A DNA stretch of 64,000 nt from Pyrenopolyporus hunteri. Taxonomy: Eukaryota; Ascomycota; Sordariomycetes; Xylariales; Hypoxylaceae. The DNA lies in contig CADCXC010000009.1 in assembly GCA_902806595.1 (NCBI GenBank), forward strand, positions 248,001 to 312,000, given 5' to 3'. Below are positions 13,034 through 24,525 of the stretch, one piece after another. Each line of letters opens with the position of its first letter. Position 1 is the stretch's first letter. The notes under the pieces are model-generated. The model saw only the letters and a list, made by a program, of their open reading frames with translations. It was not told the origin of the DNA and searched no databases. The position numbers and the translations under genes are program-made.

Positions 13034-14136
13034 TTACGCCGCGAACCCACCATCAACCCGTAAAATCGCCTGGGTAATGATCTTGCTCTCGTCGCCTAAC
13101 AGATATCCGACCATCGACGCGACGTCTTCCTTCGGCACAAACCGCCTGAACAACTGCGGCAGGTTTCTCGGATGGTATTCGGGGCTTTTCTCCACCAGCT
13201 CTTCAACCAACGATGTGTCCACGAAGCTCCTGAAAAGAGCGAGCGAGCGAGTTAGCTACCGCGCCAGTATGTATAACCAACCCCAAGAGGAGAGGGGGAC
13301 GGCAGAGGGTGGGTAAAGATAGGACCCCCCGGCCTTAGGTATCAATCCCGAACTATAGGGCTAGGACGGCGAAGACTTACGGGCATACGGCGTTGATGCG
13401 GACGCCGCGGTGTGCTTGTTCTGCGGCAGTTACTCTCGTCAAGCCGATAACGCCGTGCTTGGACGCCACGTACGCGGCGTGCGCTTTAAAGCTATACACA
13501 CCCGCGACGCTCGCTATATTCACGATACTACCCTCGTCCACGATGGCGCGCAGCTCATACTTAAGGCAGTTAAACAACCCCGTTAGGTTTACGTCGATGA
13601 CTTTCGTCCATGTCTCGTAGCTTAGCTCCTCTGTGGGCCGCGAATCTGGTTCGAGGATTCCTGAGCATCATGTCCTTATTAGCCGCGTTGGGGTTAAATT
13701 AATACGCAGTATATCGAGGAGTGTAGAATAGAGCATACACCCAAGAAAAAGACGGAAAAATAAAAAAAAGAGGGGGGGAGAGACGGAGAGATAACAGAGG
13801 GTATAGGCGCAGGTTGCAACGCAGCGTCAAGCTCTCATATAACATACCAGCGTTATTAACGCATCCGTTGATCTTTCCGAACCTAGCCTTCGATATCGCG
13901 ACCCAATCCTCGACAGCCTTGGGGTCTGTTATGTCTACCTCCCACGTAGAGACCCGAATGTCGGGATAGGCCTCCGCGATTTGTTGCGCGGCGGCATCGA
14001 GCTTACCCTTCTGCACATCCGCTAGGGATAAGCTCGCACCGCGTGCAGCGACGTAGCGGGATATAGCCAAGCCGAGCCCTTGGGCTGCTCCCGTCACTAA
14101 TATGACCTTGTCTCTCAGGGGCTTTGGGTCTGCCAT
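13034..14136 (-). CDS. Short-chain dehydrogenase/reductase (classical SDR)
   Basis: Three exons (14136-13848, 13660-13381, 13229-13034) encode 254 residues, the normal size of a classical SDR. The nucleotide-binding motif TGAAQGLG (Thr15-Gly22), NNAG near 93-96, catalytic Asn121, Ser147 (NIASVAG), Tyr160 and Lys164 (YVASK) are all present. LADVQ after beta-2 carries an Asp, which usually means NAD(H) preference. The C-terminus RVDGGFAA is also typical. The introns (187 and 151 bases) are longer than others here and are frame-checked. The enzyme should oxidise or reduce a hydroxyl or keto group in the cytosol; the substrate is unknown. It is convergent with an MFS transporter, which could be chance. 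Confidence 0.92.
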
Positions 14137-15078
14137 TGCCAACAAATGAAAACTGAGAGCCAGGTAGTGGTCCCGGTTCGAGTAGGAAAGGCTGGGACGC
14201 GCGTCTTTTATTTTATGTGAATATGAGGAACGAGCCGGGTTACGGGAGTCTTAATTCAATAGTGTTTAACCGTTTTAGGTGTGAGTCTGGCACATGGTGG
14301 CCATATGAACAGTTACCAGGTTCATCATTGGATTGGCTTGATAAATGTCTACTTACGGAGCAGACTCGAGCAGGTTTTCGAGTGGCACGAAGAAGGCGAG
14401 GACGAACCGTGTCGTCCCTAAAACGCTAACAAAGGCGCCACCAAAAACGCCGGACGCCCTCTGTCTCTGTATCACCAAGATAAGGCAACACCCTCCACGC
14501 TGTTTTTACGGTACAGACGGTAGTTAGTAAAGTCCCGAAGATGTAGAAGAGGGTTCGAAAATCGAATCTCAGAGACCCTGGTAAGAAGTTCTGATTCAGG
14601 TTCGGCCTAACTACCCAGCAGCGGTACCATTACGGCTTACCCTGTCCGTCGAGAGTCGCGCAAGCTTCTCTTAAGGAAGGAGTCCGAAGGGGGTTTGAGA
14701 GAACTGTTGATAAGGTGAGAGCTGTCTGGTTTATATGGACACCTACTCAGTACTTACCTACCTACCTACATAGGTAGGTAGTTACTCTAATACACGGTAT
14801 CATCTATGTCTACACCGACTCTTCCCATCCTTCCTAGAGCGACGAAGAGGATATAGTTAAGCAATCGAAGAACGCTATTACCAATCCCTAAGCCGGGTGT
14901 GTTTAAATGACTTAGCAATTGTCTCATTACGTTGAACGTCATGAACAGAGACCTCGCTGCTTCGTAAAATGATTAATCGTCATTTTTGGTACCCAAGGCC
15001 AAGTGACGAACTGTTCAAGAACTTCGCTATGGGTCCGCCAACTGGGTAATCTAACCCAAGTAAATACATCAGGGCGCT
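14137..15078. other. Intergenic region upstream of the SDR gene
   Basis: About 940 bases between two minus-strand genes. It contains a TACCTACCTACC/TAGGTAGGTAG inverted repeat at 14753-14783 and no supported coding sequence. Confidence 0.55.
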
Positions 15079-16122
15079 TCATCCGCTTAGCAATTCCCCG
15101 TTTTTCTCTGCTTTCTTGATTTCTTTGCTCTCCGGTCCCTCCGTCTCTTCCTCCCATAGCAACTGGGCCATCTTCTGAGCAGTGCGTCTGGCGACGTTGT
15201 CATCCCCTTTGAACCAGGGCGGGCGCTCGCATTCGACTACAAAGATCATGGTATCGTTGATGCGCTGTTGCCAGAAGTTCCAGCGGTGCCTCGTCAAGCC
15301 GCTGGGTGGGTGTCGGCCTCTACAGGTCTGGTCGAGGACGAGCTTGTACAATTCGCCGTGCTCCAGTAGACTGGGGGCGGCTGATGATTTATACCCATCC
15401 TTCATCTGTTTAAGTATTTTGGTTCCGCAAGGTATGATCCATTGCCCGACCGAGTTGATGAGCCCGTCAAGGTGCTGGACTTGAGGCCAACTCGTCTCAA
15501 GCGCGTCACGCATCGCACAAATGAAAAACATCGGGTCGTCCACCACGTCGAGTGCGTACATGGAAGAGGCAAGATAGTGGAAGTGGTAGTTCAAGGAAGG
15601 GCTCTCGTATTCGTTAGGCTTGACCGCTCGAGAGACTACATATCGCAAACACAACGGTCAACCCTCCCCCCTCCCCCTCCTTTTTCAAGATACGAGGTGT
15701 TGGTACTTACAGTAACAATATGCCAAACCCAGCATCAGATCTTTGCTTGTTAATGGAATCTTATGGGCTAGCTTATCTAGCGGATTCGGTGTGTCGACAG
15801 TACGCATGAGTAGATCGAAAATAATGATGAACAAAGACCAAGTTTCGTCGGGTCTGATACTCATTTGCGCCATGACACTTTGAAATAGAACCTGATTAAT
15901 GACCAAATCCGCCCTCATCATTGGCCTAATGTATGATATAAGTATTATGAAGCTTGCTACTCCCCTTTCATCCACTAGTTGCGTGTGAAGTATAGCGTCC
16001 GTGACGATGGAATATAGCGACTTGCACACGGCAAATTCCAGGTTGTTGATACGTTTATCGGCCGTTTCCCGTACGAAGAGATGGCAGGGCTTCTGGAAAT
16101 ATACGGGAAAGTATTCCTCCAT
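15079..16122 (-). CDS. Fungal protein of unknown function, 322 residues
   Basis: Two exons (16122-15711 and 15635-15079) join in phase, with a GTAAGT donor and an ATATGTAG acceptor, to 322 residues. No signal peptide or clear membrane segment is seen. The N-terminal half is helical and hydrophobic (SFIILISYIRPMM, LFIIIFDLLMR); the C-terminal third has Trp-rich stretches (RHRWNFWQQR) and ends in a charged Glu/Lys-rich tail. I do not recognise the family; the length and composition resemble lineage-specific fungal proteins. The upstream neighbour is TOM6, and a TAGGTAGG repeat lies immediately before the start codon. Confidence 0.7.
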
Positions 16123-16845
16123 ATTGGTGGACGCCCTACCTAGGTAGGTAGGTAGGAATATAATTATGGATACGGAGGGAGAGGAAGAGAGGGGAAAGAA
16201 AATAAAAGAAGGAAAAAGTGAAGGTTGCGGATATCAAGGGATCCGGGTATTCTCATTACACATTTCTGGACGTCCTTTCTCCTCCGAGTGACATAGCTAC
16301 CACCTCTGGTCGCCCTTGCTCAAGGGACTATGTAAATACTCGTAGGTAAAGACGAGCAGAAACTTCGTTCCGCAGCTAAAGTTGAATTGGGTATCTACAC
16401 CTGGGTTCATAGCTTGATCCCTAGAACCAGGTTGGGAATGGGCTGCTTAACTGAGCTGTTTCGCGGATTTGACTAAATGAACTGAGAGTAACTCGGGCCT
16501 CTTCAAATGTTGAATTCGCTTTGGTTTGGTTGGAAACTTCACTCGGGTCTTGAATCAAACTTGAATTGTTCGTCTTGTTAATACGTAAAGTGGAGGTTCT
16601 TCCTCGCGTGGTTCATAGCGACCCAATGAGACTAAGACCGGCTGGGCGCGATTCAAACTCATTCCGTCGCCTCCGTGGTACGCCGTCTACGTATGGCGCG
16701 CTAACGTTGCTCGTCCTTTTTCGTACACATCCTACAACCCGTGGTCCCACATATCCCTTAGCGAGTTCTCGCTTCATGCTCTGGATCGAGGTGTTAGTGT
16801 CCAGCGTGAATCGTCGTTTGCTTAGCGGATAACTACGGGGGGGTC
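16123..16845. other. Intergenic region
   Basis: About 720 bases between the unknown protein gene and TOM6, both on the minus strand. A TACCTAGGTAGGTAGGTAGG repeat is at 16137-16156, directly upstream of the 16122 start, followed by a purine-rich A/G stretch (16165-16215). No gene is supported. Confidence 0.55.
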
Positions 16846-17087
16846 TCACGGCGGGAGTAGGTATTCGCTCCATGGACTCGAAAGGAAAGCTATCGCAGCC
16901 TATAGCACGTTGATTAGCGAATGAAGCCGGGAAGCGAAGGCCGCGCATTGGGCTCCTGAGAGGGGGGACGTACGCCGAAGATTGCTACGCTCCGTAGAAC
17001 GGAAGCATTCTCGGGGGATGTGAAAGCCTCATAAGTCGAGCTGATGAATCCCTTGTTGGTGCGGCCACCGACCCTCTTTGGCGGCAT
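16846..17087 (-). CDS. tom6: TOM complex subunit Tom6
   Basis: Two exons (17087-16974 and 16899-16846) with a 74-base intron (GTACGT donor, GTGCTATAG acceptor) encode 55 residues. The start MPPKR, the phrase TSPENASVLRSVAIFG, and a single hydrophobic segment running into SSPWSEYLLPP at the C-terminus match the layout of fungal Tom6 proteins. Tom6 is a small tail-anchored subunit that stabilises the core TOM translocase in the mitochondrial outer membrane. The unspliced frame instead runs into a random tail and would be misread as a 91-residue protein; splicing restores the membrane anchor. It is divergent from the gene at 17595. Assignment rests on remembered family features. Confidence 0.85.
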
Positions 17088-17594
17088 GGTTGCAAGAGTA
17101 ATATTATTTTGAGTTTTACGATACCCAGTCGGTGGTGGAGGATGTGCGATGTAAAGCGTGCGACGTGTGACTCGGGTCGATTCGCTCAAAATACGACGAT
17201 GGATGCGAACAATGAAAAGAATTTATGGAACGGGGTCCGAGGCTGAAATTATCGGAATTTAGAAGTACAGAAAGCACGGGGATACATAGGTACATACGCG
17301 CTCGTGGCTTATCGATAACGGGTCATAGGCCATAGGCGGGGCTCGGAGCTCAAGCCATCAAGCCATGGCCAAGTGAGCCAATCTCGCCGAACTGTGGCTC
17401 GTGCAAAGCTTATACGGCACAGGGTCAATGGATGGCGTCACAAGTCACAAGGCTGAAAAGGGCCCCGTTATCCGACTTTGCCTCCTTTCGCATTCCACGC
17501 ATCCAATCCTCCCATTGCGAATCATCACAGCTCCCCATGCACCCACCCCAGTACCTGAAACTCATTCATCCCCTCATAGTCATATCACTTGAAA
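17088..17594. promoter_or_regulatory. Divergent promoter region of tom6 and the 17595 gene
   Basis: About 500 bases between two divergent start codons. It must carry both promoters. CATAGG/CATAGGC direct repeats occur near 17324-17337. No specific factor site was assigned. Confidence 0.4.
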
Positions 17595-18940
17595 ATGGTT
17601 GAGACACCCGCATATGCCTGCGATAACGTCGGCGCCGGCGGTTTCCTACCGAACGGCAGCACCTCGCTGCCCTCGCCCGCCCTTAGCACGGCGTCTAACC
17701 GAGCCGCCGCGCGTCTCCCACGCCCGCGGTCGAAGCCTCTGGCCCGTGGCTCGAGAAAGGAAGATTATGCGAGGAACTACGTGTCGGAGCGACTGATGCA
17801 CATCTCCCGGCGCTACGTCAAGAAACACGGCATCCCGGACCCTGCCGACGAAGTAACGGGCTACAATACCATGGACGAATTATGTAAAGATCTCGAGGAT
17901 GTCGTCGATGTGCTTTGGTTCTCCGGAACCCGTACGTTTCGTCCTACTTCTGCATGAACCCGAACTACCTCACTGAAAAGGGGAAGAGAAACCATTCGAT
18001 TAACAGACTTATAGCTAGTCTTCAAATCCCGTATCTCCTTAACGTCGCGCTCGCTTTCAACACCTACCTGCCTTCCTTCTCGCCATCACCGCGCCCCACG
18101 TTCGCTCTCCTGAAGAAGCTAGACCACTGCTTCGCAAGTTTGCTTGTAGGCCGCGATATTAAATCTGGAGCCCTCCTCCCCGGATTTCAAGGCGGTGGAC
18201 GAGGGTTTACGAGGACCGACATGGTGCGCTGCAAGAGCCTTGCCGACGAGACCCGAATGCTAGTGGCAATGGCCATGAGCGACGAACCCGACGTCGGAAC
18301 TTTTGCAGAGGCGGGCGATGATGACGATGGGCCGGCGCAATCGCCTGTGAGACGAAACGTCGGAGTTTCTTTCTCCACCGGATTAATACAAACCCCCATC
18401 CCAGACATTAGTAGTGACAGTGGTAGTAAGGTAAAGTCTGAAGATATCATAGACTTTGAAGCCGAGTCGGATTCGACCGACAGCGAAGAGCCCCGCCGTA
18501 TCGTTGCTAAGCGTAAATCCGACGCCGCGGATCTAAGGGATGACATAGAAGACGATAGTAAAAGGATCAAGATTAAGGAGGAAGGAGATGCCGACCCGAA
18601 ACCTGGTGATGCTGCTCCAGGAGACAGAAGTCCGGTCGGGACTGTCGGCAGACCCGGTCCGCAGCAGTCAGACGGCAAGTTTCATTGGATGGTAGACGAC
18701 GAGGAAGATTCGGATGATGAAGTATCGCCCAATATGCCAGAAAAAGTTTCTTCCTATGCTGGCCCCTCATCGGCCGTGCAAATGGCGCCCGACACCGAGC
18801 ATGAGGTTGGCGAGCCGAACGCGGATATCGACGAGGAAGAGGATGAGGACGAAGAGCTGCATCTGAATGTAGGTCAGGTATACGAGAAGACGCTGGTACA
18901 GCTTGGCAGGTCGTTAGGCGAGTCTATAACGGACGAATAA
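17595..18940 (+). CDS. Conserved fungal protein of unknown function with acidic C-terminus
   Basis: Two exons (17595-17931, 18015-18940; intron 83 bases, GTACGT donor) encode 420 residues. A basic, Pro/Arg-rich N-terminus is followed by a folded region of about 60-210 (SRKEDYARNYVSERLM, LEDVVDVLWFSGTPSLQIPYLLN, RPTFALLKKLDHCFASLL), then a long disordered acidic tail with two likely basic nuclear-localisation patches (AKRKSD, KRIKIKEE) and Asp/Glu runs. The spliced junction SGTPSLQIPYLL looks conserved. It is probably nuclear. I recognise the type of protein as widespread in moulds but know no function, and do not assign a symbol. The ATG at 17595 is the first in frame. Confidence 0.8.
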
Positions 18941-20073
18941 TAGACCCGAATCATAAAACAAGGTAGGCTCCTATTTAAACGAGTTTACCTCCATCATCGA
19001 ATACAAGAAACATGCCGAGCGCTAGGATATAGGCTATATGTATACACGACTCGCGACTTTTGTGCTCTACGGCCGTATGAATATCGTAGAAAGTGTTATT
19101 ACCAAGCCCAGAAGCACCTACGATGATGATGGCGCAAGTAAGCAAATGCTTCTAAGGAGACGGCATTGCGCCCGAGGACAAGTAGCGATACCATCACGGC
19201 TGTATTGAATACACAAGAGACGATAACCACACTACACAAATCTCACGTCTTCTCCTACCGGAGAATAGACACATTTCCTGATTTTCGCCTCCCGTGCCCA
19301 CTTTTTTCTTTTTTCTTGATAACGATGATCAGCACGCGAGAATAATAAAAATGTGTTTGGCAAAGGCGAGAGAAGATTGAGGACTCCTCCGGTAGATACG
19401 GGCTCATCCATATAGACTCATTCCTTCAAGTAAACCTCGGAGACTTGAATCGAGCCATTGAAAACTCTAAACGACAGTGACCCAGGTGTCCGAAGGCATA
19501 CTGAACCTCATCGGACGACTGAAATGCACCTATTAATAGCTCTTCGCCTTGACCACGATTGCGGACCGTTGGCGGCAATGGAAACATCTCGGACCAACTC
19601 GTTCCAGGGGTGTACGAATTTCATTGCCTGACTGACCCGCCGATGTAAAAACCAACCATTGTAGAGACAAGATAACTAGGAAGCCCGATAGCAGAAGATG
19701 TAGCGCGTGCCCTCCGAGGAAACAAATAAAAATAAAAGAGAATACAGCGGAAACCAAGCATTACCCCGACTGCAAAGGCCCCAGTTGGAGTCGACGCCCG
19801 GAGTAACGAGACGAGGTAAAGGATATGTGAGATGAGCGGGACGACTAGACAGTTTAAAAAAAAGGTATTGTGTTAGTCTAAAAGCAGAAATCAACAAGGC
19901 TTTTTGAGAAGTCGTGTTTCGTGTCTGGTCCGCCGCGCGAATAACCGTCGAACCATGGCCATAGTCCAGATGCGAGTTAAAACAACCGATAAACGCCATA
20001 ACATGCCCAAGTTAGTCCGAACATAGAGATGCTAAAGGATATTGCTCGGGCTGGCCTAATCGAAGACCCAATC
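18941..20073. other. Convergent intergenic region
   Basis: About 1.1 kb between two converging genes, probably their 3' untranslated regions. Small frames on the minus strand (19533-19999) show no domain. Nothing else is supported. Confidence 0.55.
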
Positions 20074-22696
20074 CTATTCCGCCCCAATCTCGCCAGCCCC
20101 CTCAATTCCAAACGTCGCGGTATTAAAATCAAATGCCGAAGGATCTGCGTTGTCATCGTGGAGGAAAGAATCAAAGTCAAAGTCCTGGAGTACGTCGCCG
20201 CTTTGCATAGGATCCGCAAAAGTGGGTATGAAGTCCTACGCCCGGGAGTCAGCAAAGAAGACTCGAGAACTTGAAAAAGAAACTTACTGATAAATTATTG
20301 TTGTCCATGCTAAACGAGTTCATCTGCGAAGCGTCCTGGTGCGCCTGCTGCGCTGCGACGGTCGTGGGAGCAGGTTGTGGGGCGGACGCTGGCGCATTAA
20401 CTGCCGGTTGCGCACCCACATTCTGACCATTCTTGTTAAAATTCGCCGTATTGGCGGGGGTGACGGGTGTAGGCGGCTCCGGCTCCTGAGCGGCCTCGGA
20501 GGCAGGCGTCGCTCCTGTAGTCTGGGCTTTCTTTTGAGCAGCAGACTTTGCACATCCATTTAGCTCGGGGATCACGGGCATTTCTTGATAGTCTATACGT
20601 ACCTTGTTCTTTGCCGCTTTGGCGTCCTTCTTCTTGGGCGCGGCCTTGTTGGACTGTTGAGGGGTAGGAGGAGCAGCGTTATTCTGCTGCGGCGACGACG
20701 TTTGCGTACGGCCTGCGGTGGCACCGTTCGCTGGAGGCGGGGCCGACGGGGGAGGCATCGATCTCTGTTGCGGCGTGCCCTGCACTTGGCCCTGGGGTCC
20801 TTGGGGTCCTTGGGGAGCCATGGCATTCCCGTTGGGACCTTGCCATTGCATAGGGGGTCCGCCCTGAGCACCTTGTTGCGGTCTCATTAGTTGAGGGTTC
20901 ATCGGGCCGTTAAACGCTTGATTCGGGTGGGAACTAGGAGGCCGCATTCCCGCATTCATCGCGGCAACCATGTTCGAATCCATTCCGTTCATGCCCTTGA
21001 AGAACTGGGGCTGCATGCTAGGATCCATCCCGCCCTGCATGAAATTAATTGCGTTCGGCGAGCCCCGGGACTGCGCTCCTTCAGGCAATGGCGACGGTAC
21101 GGCAGCGGGGTTCATCTGAGGCGTACCGCGCTTCATCTGCTCCGTCGGGTTGGGCGAGGTTCCTGACCGCGCTCCTTGGGGGGAACTATCTTGGAAGGGC
21201 TGGCCATTCGGGCCAGGCCCTCCGGGCGCTCCGGGTCCGCCAGGAACAGAGCCGTCTCCTCGAGGTATGCCGCCCATACTATCTTGCTCCTGCCTGGCCA
21301 TCATGAGCCGCTTCTTATTCTGCTGCTCCAATAACATCAACTGCATCTGATAATCCTGGAGCGCGTGGTTACTACCGCCAGCCCCTTGAGCACCGCCAGG
21401 TCCGCCAGGTCTCATCCCTCCTGGGCCGCCCATCTCGTTTGCGTTGTAGAATGCGTTGATCGCGGCGCCGTCGGGGCCATTCGCCATCATAGGCGAGGCC
21501 TGGCCCTGCGGGCCGGCAGGGTTAGGCATCTGCTTGTTCGGCATTTGTTGGCCGTGATGCTGCTGTAGATTTTGTGCGTATGTCTGAATCGATTTGGCCT
21601 GGTTTTGGGGGGGCTGGGTTTGGAAGTTCTGGAACTGCTGAGCGGACAGATTAGCTGGGTCGATGCCGTTGGTTGAAAGCATATGCTGGGCTATAGCAGC
21701 GCTTCTGGGTCCGTTGCCTACTTGTTGTCCCGGCATTCCTTGCTGCGGTCGTTGTCCATTTGGCATCATGCCTCCCTGCTGGGGGTTAAAAGGTCCTGAT
21801 CCGTCCAGACGTGGTCTCTTGCTCGGCGACGGCGCGTTCTCGGCTGAGCCAGGAGAACCTGGGCGGTTTTGATTGCCGTCCATATTCGAGCCATCTCGTT
21901 GCATCTGGTTCTGTTTTTGCTGGAGCATGTGCATGGCTTGCGGGCTGTTACATAGCGAGGTTAGCGGCCAGCTAGCGCCATAAACGGTATATTGTCTGAG
22001 GTGCATACTTATTCTGGTTATTGGCCATGGCTGTTCTAGCCAAATTCTGCTGCTTCGCGTTAACCTGCATACCATTTGGCATCCCCATCATTCGACCTTG
22101 GCTGTATATATCTTGTCGCATTCCCCGTAGTATTGCCTGTTGTTCATTTTGTCTCTGCCGGTTTTGTTGCTAAACATTGTCAGCCGTATGGTCGCCTCCA
22201 AATAAATTCACCGAAAACTTACCTGTGTATGATTAACGTACTGGCTTACTTGAGGACTGATGCCAGGTTTGTTGCGCTGAGCCATGAGCATGTCCCAGAA
22301 CAGGCAAAACCACTCGTATAGGAAACAATTATCGGCACCGGCCGGCACGTTAGGCGGGGGCAGATCCGGTGGGCGTTTAGAGTCAATGTCGTCCTTGCTA
22401 TCCGTGTCCATGGGATCATCGCCAACACCATTATCCATGACATTACCATTCGCATCGCGACGGTGGCCGGGGCTTTCTTTGATGACGTTGAGCGTCTGTT
22501 CACTATTAAGCATGGCACGCGCGCAGTCGTACATGCGCTCCCGGAGGAAGTAGTCGTAGATGTATGTGTTGAGGACCGTCCGGTTATTCCCTTGACTTTG
22601 GATTTGTTGCGCAGCCAGAGGGTTGCTCATCATGGGTGTCGGTCCGCCGACCGGTCCGCCAGCCAAGGGCATATTAGCCATATTCACGTTGTTCAT
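20074..22696 (-). CDS. flo8: LisH-domain transcriptional regulator Flo8/Som1
   Basis: Exons 22696-22223, 22169-22009, 21944-20288 and 20235-20074 give 817 residues. A further 57-base in-frame intron at 20602-20546 (GTACGT...GCAAAG) probably reduces this to 798. A LisH motif lies at about 39-68 (VLNTYIYDYFLRERMYDCA), followed by AGADNCFLYEWFCLFWDML, the hallmark of the LUFS-type regulators Flo8 and Som1. The rest is low-complexity Gln/Asn/Pro/Gly/Met with a nuclear-localisation-like PSKRPRL, and the C-terminus is acidic and aromatic (QDFDFDSFLHDD), likely an activation domain. Family members act downstream of cAMP/PKA in adhesion, filamentation, conidiation and pathogenicity. The long gene-free region upstream fits a heavily regulated promoter or leader. 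Confidence 0.9.
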
Positions 22697-23959
22697 GGCG
22701 AGAGGTTATAGACAGACAAGAGTCTGTCCGGCTTCGCGTCGTCCAGTCACGATGACTAACCAGCTTGATGCGAATGCGCGTACGTATTGCCGCGACGATG
22801 CCGGTTTTCTATAATCGTGGCGTTCAATCCTAGCTAATGCAACTCGTGATAGCAAAACGGACCCGGTCAATTATCTCGAGCGCTCCTTTCTTGGTTAGCG
22901 ACGGGAGGAAAGCCGCCGAACAATAGAAACAGATGCGCGTGCGCGTAATATTCGATAGAACAACCCGTCGTAAGATAGGCGAAGGTATGCCCAAAGCGAT
23001 CCTGTTTCGAGTTTTACTTGCTTTAGTATGGGAGGAATAGCGGCTAGGCTAGAATCCTAGGTGTCCGAATCCTTCAACTATGCAAAAGGAGTGGGAGAGG
23101 GTGCGACCAAAATACGCGAGTACCGATGATCCTGGTATAAGAGACCAGAAGAAAAGAAGCAAACGAAATGGAAAATAGAAGGTCGATGTGAAAGTATCGC
23201 GAGTGACGAGTGAGTCAGCAAGCGAAAAGGGAAAAAAAGATTAATGGACGGATAGATGAGAAAAAGTGAAGGTAGTGGTTGTGTCGGACTTTTGGTGCGA
23301 CGGCGGTGATGGCGAAGACGGGCAAGTCAGTCGATTTTCGGTCGGGTGGTATGGGCGTGGGCGTGGTGGTCTGGTCGTGGCGGTAGTGGGTGCGTGATAA
23401 TAGCGGTGGTTATTGGGGGCTGGTGCCGTAGCAGCGAATAAGAAACAGGCGCCAGCGGGATGACAACTAATGGATTTTTTTTCCTCTCTCCTTGGTCCCT
23501 TAGGGAAGGAAAACCCCTCTCTTTTAATAGGAATTTTGCTCTTCTTAAGATGTTCGGGACGACCGTTAGCCTCGTTTCGAACGCGACGATTAAGTTGGAA
23601 GGAGAAGAAGAGTAAGGTTAGAAGGGAAAGTCGAGGGGTCAAGATTCTGCGAGGGTCGTTTGGTAGGTATTAATCGATAGTGAAGAGAGAGTATTACTAG
23701 GTAGTAGGTAGGTGACCTTAGGTGCCTTTGGTAGGTACCTAACGGGTATGTAAGATTTGTAGGTAGGCGGCTTCAGGTAGGCCGGTAGGTCGGTAAGTCG
23801 GTATGGTAAGAAGTACTCCAGTAGGTATGTGGAAAATGGAAATAAGACTGCACTGTGTGTTTTTGGCGTTCTGGCGTGCTGATAGCGACGGGGGGAGGGG
23901 GGCAAAAAGAAGAAGCCTTGCTCGCCCACGTCCAGCACTATCGCACCACGAATGAATAT

Positions 23960-24110
23960 TCTACTCCTACTGCGCTGCGCGTCTCTCTCTCGCTCTGCTT
24001 CCTCGTCTGTCTCTGCGTCTCTCTCTTTTGTTTCTGCCTCTGCCTCTATCTCTCTCACAACACTCCCTGTCTCTGTCTGCCTCTCTCTCTATTCTTGCTC
24101 GTGGTCGTTC
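23960..24110 (-). repeat. Purine-rich (minus-strand) tract upstream of flo8
   Basis: On the plus strand this reads as repeated CTCT/CTGCCTCT; on the strand that would be transcribed with flo8 it is GAGA/AGAGGCAG. Such tracts occur in fungal promoters and 5' leaders. It lies about 1.3-1.4 kb upstream of the flo8 start. Confidence 0.7.
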
Positions 24111-24496
24111 CCGTGTCCCCTTGAACGCGAGGTCGCGGCGCTTCTGCTGTGTAAGAGGAACGCTAGCCTTCCCTCTTCCACGACTAGAAGCCAGCTATTA
24201 GGCGAATTCGAAATCGCGCACGGTGGATGCGACCTTGCAGACATTCAAAAGACCAGGGACTATCCAGAGATGCATAGGCACGCAACAAATTTGGAGGGAG
24301 AGAAGAAGAAAGACGGAATTGCTTCCAAGGTTGTGAATGAATGGGGGGGATAGGGACGAGATGGAAAAAAGGTTGAAGAATATAATTCTACGGATCCAGG
24401 CCGAGACTTGGTGCAAATAATAGGCAGTAAGTAGGTAAGTAGGTGGTAAGTACCAGTATGTGGTATGCGTGATTACCCAGGTAGGTAGATATGTAT

Positions 24497-24525
24497 GGTT
24501 TATGTGGTTTATGTGGTTTATGTGG
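24497..24525. repeat. 9-base tandem repeat (GTTTATGTG)
   Basis: Slightly more than three copies of a GGTTTATGT unit; no further meaning is evident. Confidence 0.8.

Noticed and set aside
14550..14575. AGGGTTCGAAAATCGAATCTC resembling a B box
   Set aside because: It is a simple inverted repeat without the other tRNA arms.
16914..17189. Unspliced 91-codon frame over tom6
   Set aside because: The first 34 codons lie upstream of the true MPPKR start and the last codons are intron; the spliced 55-residue form fits Tom6.
20320..21570. Several 65-100 codon frames opposite and out of frame with flo8
   Set aside because: They are shadows of the GC-rich, low-complexity flo8 coding region and lack any domain.
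23241..24353. Frames of 118-139 codons upstream of flo8
   Set aside because: Translation is simple repeats (Arg/Glu, Ser/Leu) produced by purine/pyrimidine tracts; judged to be leader or promoter DNA.
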